A stretch of DNA of 64,000 nt from Zymogenus sp964542895 (lineage in GTDB: Bacteria; Desulfobacterota; Zymogenia; Zymogenales; Zymogenaceae): the NCBI GenBank assembly GCA_964542895.1, contig CAZIWT010000001.1, positions 46,584-110,583 of the forward strand, written 5' to 3'. Under the pieces are notes generated by a model, which saw only the letters and a list, made by a program, of their open reading frames with translations, was not told the DNA's origin and did no database searches. Below are positions 52,010 to 61,605 of this stretch, piece by piece (the first letter of the stretch is position 1; the number at the start of each line of letters is the position of its first letter). A program made the position numbers and the translations under genes.

Positions 52010-54133
52010 TTAGTGAGGTCTTCTTCTGTCCCTGGAGCCCGGCCCCTCGTCTTTGAGGGCGTCTTTCCTGGAGAGCTTGATCCTCCCCTCTCTGTCGATG
52101 TCTATGACCTTTACCTTTATGATGTCCCCCTCCTTCAGGACGTCCGTGACCTGATTGACCCGGTGATGCTCGAGCTGGGAGATATGAACGAGGCCGTCCA
52201 CGCCGGGAAGAATCTCCACAAAGGCCCCAAAATCCATGATCTTGACCACCCTCCCCTCGTATATCTGCCCGATCTCCGCCTCCTTGGTCAGGTTCTCGAT
52301 GATCGAAACGGCCTTTTTTGCCGCCTCTTCGTCGTGGGTGGCGATATCCACCCTGCCGTCGTCGGTCACCTCGATCTTTGCTCCGGTCTCGGCCACGATC
52401 CCCCTGATTATCTTGCCCCCGGGGCCGATTATGTCTCTGATCTTGTCCGGATTGATGTGGATCGTCAATATTCTCGGGGCGTACGGAGAGAGGTCGGGCC
52501 TCGGCTTTTCAATAGCCTCGGTCATCTTATTCAAGATAAAGAGCCTTCCCTCCTTTGCCTGTTTGAGCGCTTTTTCCAGAATCTCCCTGTCGACCCCCTT
52601 GATTTTTATATCCATCTGGAGGGCGGAGATACCGCTGTCGGTCCCCGCCACCTTGAAATCCATATCCCCCGCGTGGTCCTCGTCCCCCATGATGTCGGAG
52701 AGAACCGCCACCCTGTCTCCATCCTTGACGAGGCCCATGGCTATCCCGGCCACGTGCTTTCTGACCGGCACCCCCGCGTCCATCAGCGACAGGCTCGCCC
52801 CACAGACGGTGGCCATGGAAGAGGAGCCGTTCGACTCGAGGATCTCGGAGACGATACGGATCGTGTAAGGAAATCCCTCCTCCTCGGGGAGCACCCCGGA
52901 GATGGCCTTCTCGGCTAGGGCGCCGTGGCCGATCTCCCTCCTGCTGGGCCCCCTCAGAAACCTCGCCTCGCCAACCGAAAAGGGCGGGAAGTTATAGTGG
53001 AGCATGAAGGACTTGGTGCTCTCCCCCCTGAGGGCGTCTATCCGCTGCTCGTCCTGGGAGGTTCCCAGGGTCGCGGTGGAGAGAGCCTGGGTCTCCCCCC
53101 TTGTAAAGAGGGCGCTGCCGTGCGTCCTGGGGAGAAAACCCACTTCGATATCTATCTCTCTGATCTCGTCAAACTTCCTGCCGTCGATCCTGACGCCGTC
53201 GTTTAAGATGATATTCCTCATTACCTTCTTCTCGGCATTGTCAAAGGCGGATGACGCCTCCATTACCTTCACGGCGTCGTCCCCAACGCCGAGGGTATCA
53301 ACGTAGTCGCCCTTCAATTGACCGAGGGTATCGTTTCGCTCCTGTTTGATCTTAATCTTCAGCGCCTCAACAATCTTTTCCTTGTTTTTTTCCTCCGCGT
53401 CGGAAAAATAATCTGTCCCGAAAGGCCGATCCTCGAATTCCCTTTTCTTCCTGCCCACCTCTTCCATCAGCTCGTACTGCATATCTATCAGCGGCTGGAT
53501 CGCCTCGTGGGCTTTGAAGATCGCCTCGAGGGCTATTGATTCATCCGTCTCACTAAATTTTCCCTCGACCATTACGATACTGTCCCTGCTTCCGGCGACC
53601 ACGAGATCCATCTCGCTATTCTCCAGCTCGTCCTCGCCCGGATTTATGATGAAATCTCCGTTTACCCTTCCGACCCTCACAGCCGCGATCGGGCCGTGAA
53701 AAGGGATGTCGGAGATTGATAGGGCGCAGGATGCCCCGGTGAGCGCCATGATGTCCGGGTCGTTGTCGCTGTCCACCGAAAGGACGGTCGCAATTATCTG
53801 GGTCTCATAATTGTAGCCGCCCGGGAAGAGGGGCCGAACCGGCCTGTCGATGATTCGACAGGTGAGGATCTCCCTCTCGCTGGGCCTCCCCTCCCTCTTG
53901 AAAAAACCGCCGGGGATCTTCCCCGCGGCGTAGGTCATCTCCTGATATTCCACCGTCAGCGGGAGAAAATCTGTGCCCTCCTTCGCTGCATCCATAGAAA
54001 CCGCCGTAACGAGGACCCTCGAATCTCCATACTTTACCATTACGGCGCCGTCCGCCTGCTTTGCAAGCTTTCCCGTCTCGAGGGAAAACGGGCGCCCGTA
54101 AAAATTCACTCTCTTTTCTGTAGCTTTTACCAT
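52010..54133 (-). CDS. pnp: Polyribonucleotide nucleotidyltransferase
   Basis: A 707-residue full PNPase: first RNase PH domain (VLVTAVSMDAAKEGTDFLPLTVEYQEM), the RNase PH linker, second RNase PH domain (RTHGSALFTRGETQALSTATLG, FMLHYNFPPFSVGEA, MLMDAGVPV-type with SLMDAGVPV), KH (IIGPGGKIIRGIVAETGAKI) and S1 (GRVVKIMDFGAFVEILPGVDGLVHISQL) at the C-terminus. It degrades RNA 3' to 5' by phosphorolysis. It follows rpsO by 32 bp; autogenous control by a leader hairpin is known in E. coli, and no clear hairpin was found here. Confidence 0.97.
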   Translation of the reverse strand: MVKATEKRVNFYGRPFSLETGKLAKQADGAVMVKYGDSRVLVTAVSMDAAKEGTDFLPLTVEYQEMTYAAGKIPGGFFKREGRPSEREILTCRIIDRPVRPLFPGGYNYETQIIATVLSVDSDNDPDIMALTGASCALSISDIPFHGPIAAVRVGRVNGDFIINPGEDELENSEMDLVVAGSRDSIVMVEGKFSETDESIALEAIFKAHEAIQPLIDMQYELMEEVGRKKREFEDRPFGTDYFSDAEEKNKEKIVEALKIKIKQERNDTLGQLKGDYVDTLGVGDDAVKVMEASSAFDNAEKKVMRNIILNDGVRIDGRKFDEIREIDIEVGFLPRTHGSALFTRGETQALSTATLGTSQDEQRIDALRGESTKSFMLHYNFPPFSVGEARFLRGPSRREIGHGALAEKAISGVLPEEEGFPYTIRIVSEILESNGSSSMATVCGASLSLMDAGVPVRKHVAGIAMGLVKDGDRVAVLSDIMGDEDHAGDMDFKVAGTDSGISALQMDIKIKGVDREILEKALKQAKEGRLFILNKMTEAIEKPRPDLSPYAPRILTIHINPDKIRDIIGPGGKIIRGIVAETGAKIEVTDDGRVDIATHDEEAAKKAVSIIENLTKEAEIGQIYEGRVVKIMDFGAFVEILPGVDGLVHISQLEHHRVNQVTDVLKEGDIIKVKVIDIDREGRIKLSRKDALKDEGPGSRDRRRPH

Positions 54134-54165
54134 TTACTTTTTTGCTCCTAAATATTTACGCGGAG

Positions 54166-54435
54166 CTATTTCCTGATGCCGAGCCTCTCTATAAGCTTCC
54201 GGTATCTATCGATATCTTTTTTCTTCAGATACTCCAAAAGCCTCCTTCTGTGGCCGACCATCTTTAAAAGCCCGCGCCTCGAAGTATGATCCTTCTTGTG
54301 TGTCTTGAAATGCTCCGTTAGCCCGTTTATCCTCTCTGTCAAGAGGGCAATCTGAACCTCCGGAGAGCCGGTGTCGGAATCATGCTTCTTGAAATTATTG
54401 ATAACTTCGCTTTTAGTCTCTCTTGCCAAGGACAT
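54166..54435 (-). CDS. rpsO: 30S ribosomal protein S15
   Basis: An 89-residue protein with the S15 signatures SPEVQIALLTERINGLTEHFKTHKKDHTSRRGLLKMVGHRRRLLEYLKKKD. It binds 16S rRNA helices 20 and 22 in 30S assembly. It lies 18 bp after truB in the usual truB-rpsO-pnp order. Confidence 0.97.
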   Translation of the reverse strand: MSLARETKSEVINNFKKHDSDTGSPEVQIALLTERINGLTEHFKTHKKDHTSRRGLLKMVGHRRRLLEYLKKKDIDRYRKLIERLGIRK

Positions 54436-54453
54436 GTTGAAATCTCCCCTTAA

Positions 54454-55437
54454 TCAATGAAAAACCTTAAACGGCTTTAGATTCATCTTATTATCTTCTT
54501 TAGCCTCATTTTTTATAGTCACCCTGGCCAGCGCCAGGAGCTTTTCCCTATATATCAATTTAACGACCGCGCCGGAGACGGCGGAGACGCCCTTCTCTCC
54601 CCCGTAAATCCTCTCCTCGAAAAAACCTTTACCGAAGAGGAGTGGGGCGCCGTTCATCACCTGATTCGCCTGCCCCTCGTCTATCGAGACCTCAACCATG
54701 TCCCCCACCGCCTCCCTTAAACCGATGACTTTCGACCACCCGTTAAGCCCCCCCTTCCCGTTGTTCCCCCCCATTCCGTCTCCCGGAGCCGCAAACTCCT
54801 TAAGGGCCGTCGACTCATCGATGGAAAAGGGCCCGGACCGCGTCCTCTTGAGACTTTCGAGATGGGCCGGTAGTCCGAGGGCCTTTCCTATATCAACGGC
54901 CAATGAACGAATATATGTTCCCGGCGAGCAGGTCACTTCGATCGTTATCCTGGGCCTTGTGTAGTCAACAAGCTCGATGGAGAATATCTCGACCTCCCTC
55001 TCCTTGACATCTACCTCCACCCCGCTCCTGGCGAGCTTGTAAAGCCTCACCCCGTTAACCTTTACAGCCGAATATGCGGGGGGGCGCTGCTTGATCGTTC
55101 CGACGAAGGACTCGACCGCCTTCTTTATATCCTCCTCGGACACCCCCTCGACATCCTCCTCATCGCAGCTTTCGACGACCTCCCCCGTGGCGTCGTATGT
55201 GTCAGTTGCCATACCCAAAACGATCACCCCGCGGTACGACTTGTCCGTTTTGTCCAGAAAGGGGATCAGCTTTGTCCCCTGATTTATCCCCATGACGAGG
55301 ACGCCTGTGGCGAACGGATCGAGGGTCCCGGTGTGGCCCACCTTCTTCGCCGAGAGGGCCTCCTTGACCCTCATAACCGCATCGTGGGAGGTGAGCCCGG
55401 CGGGCTTGTCGACTATCAGGATCCCGTCCCTAGACAT
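54454..55437 (-). CDS. truB: tRNA pseudouridine(55) synthase
   Basis: From ATG 55437 the protein has 327 residues: GILIVDKPAGLTSHD, VGHTGTLDPFATGVLVMG (catalytic Asp), YRGVIVLGMATDTYDATG, RPPAYSAVKVNGVRLYKLAR and ITIEVTCSPGTYIRSLAVDIGKALG. It makes psi55 in the T loop of tRNA. An upstream alternative start 29 codons earlier would extend into nrnA, so the ATG inside the nrnA end (8-bp overlap) is preferred. The C-terminal part includes a glycine-rich linker (GDGMGGNNGKGGL). Confidence 0.95.
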   Translation of the reverse strand: MSRDGILIVDKPAGLTSHDAVMRVKEALSAKKVGHTGTLDPFATGVLVMGINQGTKLIPFLDKTDKSYRGVIVLGMATDTYDATGEVVESCDEEDVEGVSEEDIKKAVESFVGTIKQRPPAYSAVKVNGVRLYKLARSGVEVDVKEREVEIFSIELVDYTRPRITIEVTCSPGTYIRSLAVDIGKALGLPAHLESLKRTRSGPFSIDESTALKEFAAPGDGMGGNNGKGGLNGWSKVIGLREAVGDMVEVSIDEGQANQVMNGAPLLFGKGFFEERIYGGEKGVSAVSGAVVKLIYREKLLALARVTIKNEAKEDNKMNLKPFKVFH

Positions 55438-56443
55438 CTCCGTCACCCCCCCCGTATAACGATTCCGATCCCCCGTCTTTTTTAAGCTCCGCCTCCACGA
55501 CCCTGAAGACCTCCGCCTTGACATCGGGGAGGCTCCCCTCGATCGTGCAGCCGGAGGCGTTCATGTGACCGCCCCCGCCAAAGGTTCCGGCGATCTTGGC
55601 GACGTCCAGAGGGTTTCTCGACCTGAAGCTCACCTTGTACACCCCCCCGCCGGGAAGCTCCCGAAAAAGGAGGGCCACCTTGACGCCGGAGACAAACCTC
55701 GGGTAGTCTATGAATCCCTCGATGATGTGGGGGCCGCTTTTCGTCTTGTTAAACATCTCCTGGGATATCGTTATAGCCCCGATCCTCTTGTCGGCGTTGA
55801 ACTCCAGGGTCTCAAGCGCCATCTTCAGAAGGAGCAAACGGGAGACGGAGTAGTTCTCGTTCACCTCCTCGGCAACCATGTCCGGGGCCACACCCGCCCT
55901 GACGAGCTTTTCAGATATCTCGAAGGCCCTGGCGTTGGTATTGGAATAGGTGAAACAGCCGGTATCGGTCATAATGCCGGTGTAAATACAGGTTGCCACG
56001 TCCAGACTCAAGGGCAATCCCATGACATCCAACAAGTCGTATATTATCTCGCTTGTGGCGGATGCCTCCGTATCGACAAGGTTGATATCCCCGAAGTTGA
56101 TGTTTGATTTGTGATGGTCTATATTAACAACCCTCTTGAAACTTATCTCCGGCTCGAAAGGCCCACCGGTCCTCATCCAGTCGGTGCTGTCGACTACAAT
56201 TGCGAGATCGAATGTTCTTCCACTTATTCCATTAACCTCGTGTATGATTTTCTCCGAGCCCGGCAGAAAATTGAAATTTTCCGGGACAGGGTCTTTCATG
56301 TACAACACCGGATCGTGGCCGATCTTGCCCAAGATCGATTTGAAGGCCAATATCGAGCCCACGGCATCACCGTCCGGATTCAGATGAGTGGTCAAAAAAA
56401 AACTCTTCGCCTCATCAATGGCTCTAAAAACTTCTTTCAACAT
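55430..56443 (-). CDS. nrnA: NrnA-type DHH/DHHA1 phosphoesterase
   Basis: A 337-residue protein: HLNPDGDAVGSILAF (motif I), VNIDHHKSNINFGD (DHH motif), TDTGCFTYSNTNARA, and the DHHA1 C-terminus GTFGGGGHMNASGC. The family degrades nanoRNA and pAp (3',5'-bisphosphate nucleotide). It is 5 bp after rbfA and overlaps truB, the common order rbfA-nrnA-truB. Confidence 0.94.
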   Translation of the reverse strand: MLKEVFRAIDEAKSFFLTTHLNPDGDAVGSILAFKSILGKIGHDPVLYMKDPVPENFNFLPGSEKIIHEVNGISGRTFDLAIVVDSTDWMRTGGPFEPEISFKRVVNIDHHKSNINFGDINLVDTEASATSEIIYDLLDVMGLPLSLDVATCIYTGIMTDTGCFTYSNTNARAFEISEKLVRAGVAPDMVAEEVNENYSVSRLLLLKMALETLEFNADKRIGAITISQEMFNKTKSGPHIIEGFIDYPRFVSGVKVALLFRELPGGGVYKVSFRSRNPLDVAKIAGTFGGGGHMNASGCTIEGSLPDVKAEVFRVVEAELKKDGGSESLYGGGDGDV

Positions 56444-56448
56444 TGAAA

Positions 56449-56811
56449 TCAGGCTTCTCTCTTCAAGTCTTCCAATATTTTGTCGATCTTTTCCCCGTAA
56501 TCGAGGGTTTTGTCATACACAAAGACGATTTCCGGAGTCCTCTTGAGATCGAGATTGGCCGCCAGTGCGCTCCTGATGAAGCCGGAAGCGCTCTCCAGAC
56601 CCTTCTGGGTCTCCGCCACCGATGAATCATCGACGTCTTTTCCAACACAATAAAAAAGCCGGGCTATCCTTATGTCCTGAGACAGCTCCGCTCCGGTAAC
56701 CGTAACCCTCCCTATCCTGGGATCCTTGACCTCCAGTAACAAAACCCTGGAAACCTCTTCCAATATCAGATCCTTCAACCTCTCGTGACGCCTTGAACCG
56801 GTGCTCTTCAA
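56449..56811 (-). CDS. rbfA: Ribosome-binding factor A
   Basis: A 120-residue KH-fold protein: RRHERLKDLILEEVSRVLLLEVKDPRIGRVTVTGAELSQDIRIARLFYCV, matching the RbfA core (usually EVKDPRLG..TVTxVxVSxDLxxAKVYV). Needed for 30S maturation and 16S 5'-end processing, and for cold adaptation. One base separates it from the DUF503 gene. Confidence 0.95.
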   Translation of the reverse strand: MKSTGSRRHERLKDLILEEVSRVLLLEVKDPRIGRVTVTGAELSQDIRIARLFYCVGKDVDDSSVAETQKGLESASGFIRSALAANLDLKRTPEIVFVYDKTLDYGEKIDKILEDLKREA

Positions 56812-57117
56812 TTACAGAAAATCTCCATCGGAATAGTTCACTATCTCGATCTGGTGATTTATCATCTCCGCCAGATCGAGGGACTCCGCGTAGTTAATTA
56901 TCTTGTCTAAATGGGAGTTGACAAAAGAAACGTCGTTCCCTAAAACGGCCACACCTATCACCGTTCTCTGCCAGAGGTTACCCCCGGCAACTTCCGCACA
57001 GGCCGCATTGAATTTATTCTTTATCAAAGAAACAAGCCTTTTGACAACCTTTCTCTTAGACTTCAATGAGTCGGCGTGATGGATAAAAAACTCCATCTGA
57101 CCCACACCCACAACCAT
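56812..57117 (-). CDS. DUF503 protein
   Basis: A 101-residue protein with the YlxP-type motif MEFFIHHADSLKSKRKVVKRLVSLIKNKFNAACAEVAGGNLWQRTVIGVAVLGND. Known in Firmicutes as YlxP and kept beside rbfA/infB in many bacteria. Unknown biochemistry; the genomic context links it to ribosome maturation. One base after infB. Confidence 0.93.
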   Translation of the reverse strand: MVVGVGQMEFFIHHADSLKSKRKVVKRLVSLIKNKFNAACAEVAGGNLWQRTVIGVAVLGNDVSFVNSHLDKIINYAESLDLAEMINHQIEIVNYSDGDFL

Positions 57118-57118
57118 T

Positions 57119-59827
57119 TTACAGCTCCTGGGCTACTTCCTCAATCTCGTAGGCCTCGATGATATCGTTGGGCTGTATATCGTTGAAGTTCTCTATCTTG
57201 ATTCCACATTCGTAGCCGCTGGCAACTTCCTTGGTGTCGTCCTTGAACCGCTTCAGTGAGGACATCTTCCCCTCGTGGACGACCTCGTTGTTCCTGATCA
57301 GACGAACGTTGGATCCTCGGAGGATTTTCCCGTCGATAACGTAGCTCCCGGCCACGGCACCTATCTTGGGCACCGTAAAGATCTCCCTTACCTCGGCCCG
57401 CCCCAGCGTTTTCTCCACAAGCTTCGGGGCCAGCATTCCGGTCAGCGCCTTTTTGATATCATCCACACAGTCGTAGATGACGTTGTAAAGCTTGATCTCC
57501 ACATTTTCCGCCTCCGCCAGCTCGGAGACATTAGGCTCCGGACGAACCGAAAACCCGATTATTATCGCGTCGGAAGCGGATGCCAGCATAACGTCCGTTT
57601 CGGTTATACTCCCCGTGGCGCCGTGAATAACCACAACACTGACCTCATCCATAGAGAGATTTACGAGATTTTCGGACAGCGCTTCCACAGAGCCCTGAAC
57701 GTCCGCCTTTATAATCAGGTTAAGCTCCTGCTCGCCCTCTTTCTGAATTCTCTCATAGAGATCTTCAAGGGTCGCCTTCACGTGGGGTACCACCATCTCC
57801 TTTTCCCGCGACTTCAATTGCCTGTGGGTGGCGATATCCTTTGCGTCCTTTTCGCTTTCGACCACGATCATCGGATCGCCTGCATCGGGAACCCCGCCCA
57901 GACCGAGTACCTCGGCGGGAATGGAGGGTCCGGCGCTCTCGATATTTTCGCCCTTATCGTTGATCAGGGCCCTTGCCCTGCCGCCGTAAAGCCCCATGAT
58001 AAAGTAATCTCCAACCTTCAACGTCCCCTCTTTGACCAAAACCGTCGCTATCGGGCCCCGCCCCCTGTCCAGCTTCGCCTCAACGACCACCCCCCTTGCG
58101 GACTTGTTAGGATTGGCGCTGAGCTCCAGGACCTCCGCCTGGATGGCGATCATCTCCAACAATCCGCTCAGGTTTTTCCTCTCCTTGGCCGATATTTCAA
58201 CGAAAATCGTTTCGCCCCCCATCTCCTCCGAGATGAGGCCGTACTCCATGAGGTTTTTTTTGATCTTTTCGGGATTTGCATCGGGCCTGTCTATCTTGTT
58301 TATCGCAACTATTATTGGAACGTCGGCGGCCTTTGCGTGATTTATCGCTTCCACGGTCTGCGGCATTACGCCGTCATCCGCGGCCACTACCAGAATAACT
58401 ATGTCGGTAACCTCGGCCCCCCTGGCCCGCATGGTCGTAAAGGCCTCGTGGCCCGGCGTATCCAGAAACACGATTTTCTTGTCGCCGAGGTCCACCTCAT
58501 AAGCGCCTATGTGCTGGGTAATCCCGCCGAGCTCCCCCCCCACAACGTTTGTCTCGCGAATCGCGTCCAGAAGCGTCGTTTTGCCGTGATCCACGTGTCC
58601 CATGATCGTTACCACAGGGGGCCTCAAAATAAGGTCTTCCTCGCTGTCTTCTACATCCTTTATTATCGATTCCTCCTCGAACGCCACGTTTTCGACCTCG
58701 TACTCGTAGTCCTGAGCCACGAGGGACGCCGTGTCCAGGTCTATGACGTTGTTTATCGAGGTGGCCTGAACCCCCAGCTCCATCAGCTTCTTTATGATGT
58801 CCGCCGCCTTTACCCCCATCTTCCTTGCCAGCTCGCCGACGCTGATAACCTCTTCTATCTTGATTACCCTCTTGCTCGCCTTGGGGGTGGTAATCAGGGG
58901 CTTTTTAAAGACCTTCTTGGCAGGCCTTGCGGACTTTGCCTCCTTCTTCTTTGGCTTTCTCCTCTTTTCTTTCTTGAACTGCTTGCCCTCTTCCCATTTA
59001 CCGGTATCATCGGTCCTGATCAAGACCTCTCTCTTCTTGAGGGACCTCTTCTGAGGCTCCGTCGAAACATCTCCCTGCTGACGCTTCTTCCTTCTTCGTC
59101 TCTTCTCCGTCTCTTTCTTTACGGGTGCCGGGGCCGTCTTAACAGCGTCCGGGAGCGCCTCTTTCCCCCTCTTATCCTTCTTGACCTTCTTATCTTTTGT
59201 GCGAGCTACCTCTTCCTTTTTGGGCTTTTGAATTACCTTGGGCCTCAATATTTCGGTAATCTCGTCTTTGGAAACGGTCTTGAGCCTCTTTCTCAAAACC
59301 CTCTTTCCCTTATCCTCCGATACCCCGGCAGCTTCATCGACCGCCCCTTCATCCTTAACCGGGACTTCTTCCGCCTTCGGCTCCTCTTTAGCCTCGATCT
59401 CTTCGTCTTTCTTTTTCGGTTTTTTCTTCTTATCGGCCTTTTCGGCCTCAGGAGGCTCTTTCTTTTTCGCCTCTTTTTTATCCTCGGGCTTCTTCTTCTC
59501 CTTGGGCGCGGCCACAGCCTCACCTTCAACCGCCTCAGCAACTTCGGCCGTTTCCACCGCCTCTTCCTGTTTCATCTCCTCTTTTGGGAGATCCTCCTGG
59601 GGCTTCTTCTTGGCTCTCCTCCTTATTACGGTGGGCTTTATTCTCTCCTCAACCACGTCGGCGCTCTTCTCCATGGTGATCTTGTCCTCGAGAACCTTCA
59701 CCTCTTCCGGCTCAAGGGTCATCTCAGGATCGTCGATCTCTATACCCATCTCCTGAATCTTCGACAGGAGCGCCCCGTCGTCCACTTTTAATTTTTTTGC
59801 AAGTTCAAAGACTTTCATCTTTGCCAT
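57119..59827 (-). CDS. infB: Translation initiation factor IF-2
   Basis: A 902-residue IF-2. The N-terminal IF2_N domain (MKVFELAKKLKVDDGALLSKIQEMGIE) is followed by a very basic/acidic linker (about 65-320, KKKPEDKKEAKKKEPPEAEK-like). The GTPase domain starts near residue 400 with MGHVDHGKT (G1), then DTPGHEAF (G3) and NKID (G4). Domains II and IV follow (VKEGTLKVGDYFIMG, VIYDCVDDIKKALTGML). It recruits fMet-tRNA to the 30S subunit. The linker is lengthy and low-complexity, typical of Deltaproteobacteria. Confidence 0.97.
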   Translation of the reverse strand: MAKMKVFELAKKLKVDDGALLSKIQEMGIEIDDPEMTLEPEEVKVLEDKITMEKSADVVEERIKPTVIRRRAKKKPQEDLPKEEMKQEEAVETAEVAEAVEGEAVAAPKEKKKPEDKKEAKKKEPPEAEKADKKKKPKKKDEEIEAKEEPKAEEVPVKDEGAVDEAAGVSEDKGKRVLRKRLKTVSKDEITEILRPKVIQKPKKEEVARTKDKKVKKDKRGKEALPDAVKTAPAPVKKETEKRRRRKKRQQGDVSTEPQKRSLKKREVLIRTDDTGKWEEGKQFKKEKRRKPKKKEAKSARPAKKVFKKPLITTPKASKRVIKIEEVISVGELARKMGVKAADIIKKLMELGVQATSINNVIDLDTASLVAQDYEYEVENVAFEEESIIKDVEDSEEDLILRPPVVTIMGHVDHGKTTLLDAIRETNVVGGELGGITQHIGAYEVDLGDKKIVFLDTPGHEAFTTMRARGAEVTDIVILVVAADDGVMPQTVEAINHAKAADVPIIVAINKIDRPDANPEKIKKNLMEYGLISEEMGGETIFVEISAKERKNLSGLLEMIAIQAEVLELSANPNKSARGVVVEAKLDRGRGPIATVLVKEGTLKVGDYFIMGLYGGRARALINDKGENIESAGPSIPAEVLGLGGVPDAGDPMIVVESEKDAKDIATHRQLKSREKEMVVPHVKATLEDLYERIQKEGEQELNLIIKADVQGSVEALSENLVNLSMDEVSVVVIHGATGSITETDVMLASASDAIIIGFSVRPEPNVSELAEAENVEIKLYNVIYDCVDDIKKALTGMLAPKLVEKTLGRAEVREIFTVPKIGAVAGSYVIDGKILRGSNVRLIRNNEVVHEGKMSSLKRFKDDTKEVASGYECGIKIENFNDIQPNDIIEAYEIEEVAQEL

Positions 59828-59959
59828 ATGAGAATTACCCCGTTTTCTCTGACACTACACCATTTTCGTGATCTTATGATATTTCTATATAAACGCCGTT
59901 TACGAATTTATAAAAACCCGGGCACACCCCTTCCCTTTATCGTCAATATGCCGTCAAGG

Positions 59960-61441
59960 TTAGCCGCCCAGAAGCTTCTTGGCGGATTCTATGATACCCT
60001 CCGCCTTCTTCTTCCCGATTCCATCGATTTCGCTCAACTCCTCTACGCCGCTCTCTGCGATCTTCTTCACGTCATCGAATCCCCCCGATACAAGGAGCTC
60101 CCTCGTCTTTTCACCGACCCCCTCCAAATTAACGAGGGAGGGCGATGCCTCGTCAGTGACCTCCTCGACCGCGGCCCCCTCCCCCTTGACTATCCCCAGC
60201 GCCGAATTGTAGAGCTTCTCCGCTGTTTTATGTCCAAGGTGCGGGATATTCGAGAGAAATTCGAGGCCCACGTTCACAACGTCCTCGGGCGATGTAATCC
60301 CCTCCTGATAGAGTATCTCGGCCGTTGCAAGGCCCACCCCGGGAAGGGCCCCCAGGGCGTAGATCGCCTCGGCGAACTGCTTCTCTCTCTTCGACGAGCT
60401 CTTGATGTCCAGCCTCCACCCGACAAGCTTGGAGGCGAGGCGGACGTTCTGCCCCTTTTTCCCTATGGCGAGGGAGAGCTGATCGTCCTCGACGATGATC
60501 TCCATGCTGTGCTCGTCCTCGTCTATCACCACCTCGCTGACCTCGGCCGGGGAGAGGGCGTTGCATACATATTTCACCGGATCTTCGTTCCACGGGACGA
60601 TGTCGATTTTTTCTCCCCTCAGCTCCTGAACGATGCTCTGCACCCTTGAGCCCTTTATCCCGACGCACGCCCCCACCGGGTCCACATCCTTGTCCGTGGA
60701 GTGAACCGCGATCTTGGAGCGCTCCCCCGCCTCCCTCGATGCGCCCATTATCCTGACTATCCCCTCGTTTATCTCGGGGACCTCGAGCTCGAAGAGCTTT
60801 ATCAAGAGACCGGGGTGGGTCCTGGATAGGATTATCTGGGGACCCTTCGATTCCCTGAGGACCTCGAGGATGTAGGCCCTTATCCTGTCCCCCTGGCGGT
60901 AGCCCTCCCGGGGGACCTGCTCCTTCTGGGGGATAACAGCCTCGGCCCTCCCAAGATTCACGTATATCTGACCGCGCTCGAAGCGCTGCACCATACCAGT
61001 TATGAGATCGTTTACCTTGTCGTTATACTCCTCGTATATATTCTCTCTCTCGGCGTTCCTCACCTTCTGGATTATCACCTGCTTCGCGGTCTGGGCGGCG
61101 ATCCTTCCGAAGTCGGAGATGTCCATCTTGAAGCCGAGACTGTCCCCTATTACCGCATCCGGATCGGATTTGTGTGCATCCTCAAGGGAGAGCTCGTTTT
61201 CGGGATCCATGACCTCCTCCACGACCTCCTTGAACTCGAAAAGCTCGACTTCGCCCAGATCACTGTTGAAAGTGGCCTCGATCTCCCTCAAGTTCCCGTA
61301 CTTCTTCTTTGCGGCTGTTAGGAGCGCCGACTCTATAGCCTCTATCAAAACGTCCTTTGATATGCCCTTCTCTTTTTCAACCTGCTCCAGGACGTTGTTC
61401 AGGCTGTAAAACTGCGTAGATTGCCCGACGGCCGGTTTCAC
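59960..61441 (-). CDS. nusA: Transcription termination/antitermination protein NusA
   Basis: A 493-residue protein: NusA_N (LNNVLEQVEKEKGISKDVLIEAIESALLTAAKKKYG), S1 domain at about 135-200 (GQIYVNLGRAEAVIPQKEQ), two KH domains (about 210-350, with VGACVGIKGSRVQSIVQELRGEKIDIV) and two C-terminal helix-hairpin-helix repeats (ALGALPGVGLATAEIL, IDGIGKKKAEGIIESAKKLL). The acidic repeat seen in E. coli is replaced by these HhH units. It binds RNA polymerase and controls pausing. The order rimP-nusA-infB is standard. Confidence 0.97.
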   Translation of the reverse strand: MKPAVGQSTQFYSLNNVLEQVEKEKGISKDVLIEAIESALLTAAKKKYGNLREIEATFNSDLGEVELFEFKEVVEEVMDPENELSLEDAHKSDPDAVIGDSLGFKMDISDFGRIAAQTAKQVIIQKVRNAERENIYEEYNDKVNDLITGMVQRFERGQIYVNLGRAEAVIPQKEQVPREGYRQGDRIRAYILEVLRESKGPQIILSRTHPGLLIKLFELEVPEINEGIVRIMGASREAGERSKIAVHSTDKDVDPVGACVGIKGSRVQSIVQELRGEKIDIVPWNEDPVKYVCNALSPAEVSEVVIDEDEHSMEIIVEDDQLSLAIGKKGQNVRLASKLVGWRLDIKSSSKREKQFAEAIYALGALPGVGLATAEILYQEGITSPEDVVNVGLEFLSNIPHLGHKTAEKLYNSALGIVKGEGAAVEEVTDEASPSLVNLEGVGEKTRELLVSGGFDDVKKIAESGVEELSEIDGIGKKKAEGIIESAKKLLGG

Positions 61442-61605
61442 CTTAAGAATCCTCCAAAATCTATAATGCCCTTCACTGTAATATACCTTGATGCCACTTA
61501 ATTCTCTATTTCTCCTCGATTTCTGTTGTCTTAAAAAATCCTGATTCTATATACACTGTCCAGCAGGTATCATTTAATCACACAGCCGTTTAGTCAAATT
61601 GCCTT

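Noticed and set aside
57275..59791. An 838-codon open frame on the plus strand opposite infB
   Set aside because: It is antisense to the well-conserved infB gene, rich in leucine/arginine as expected from the complement of a lysine/glutamate-rich linker, and has no start signal.
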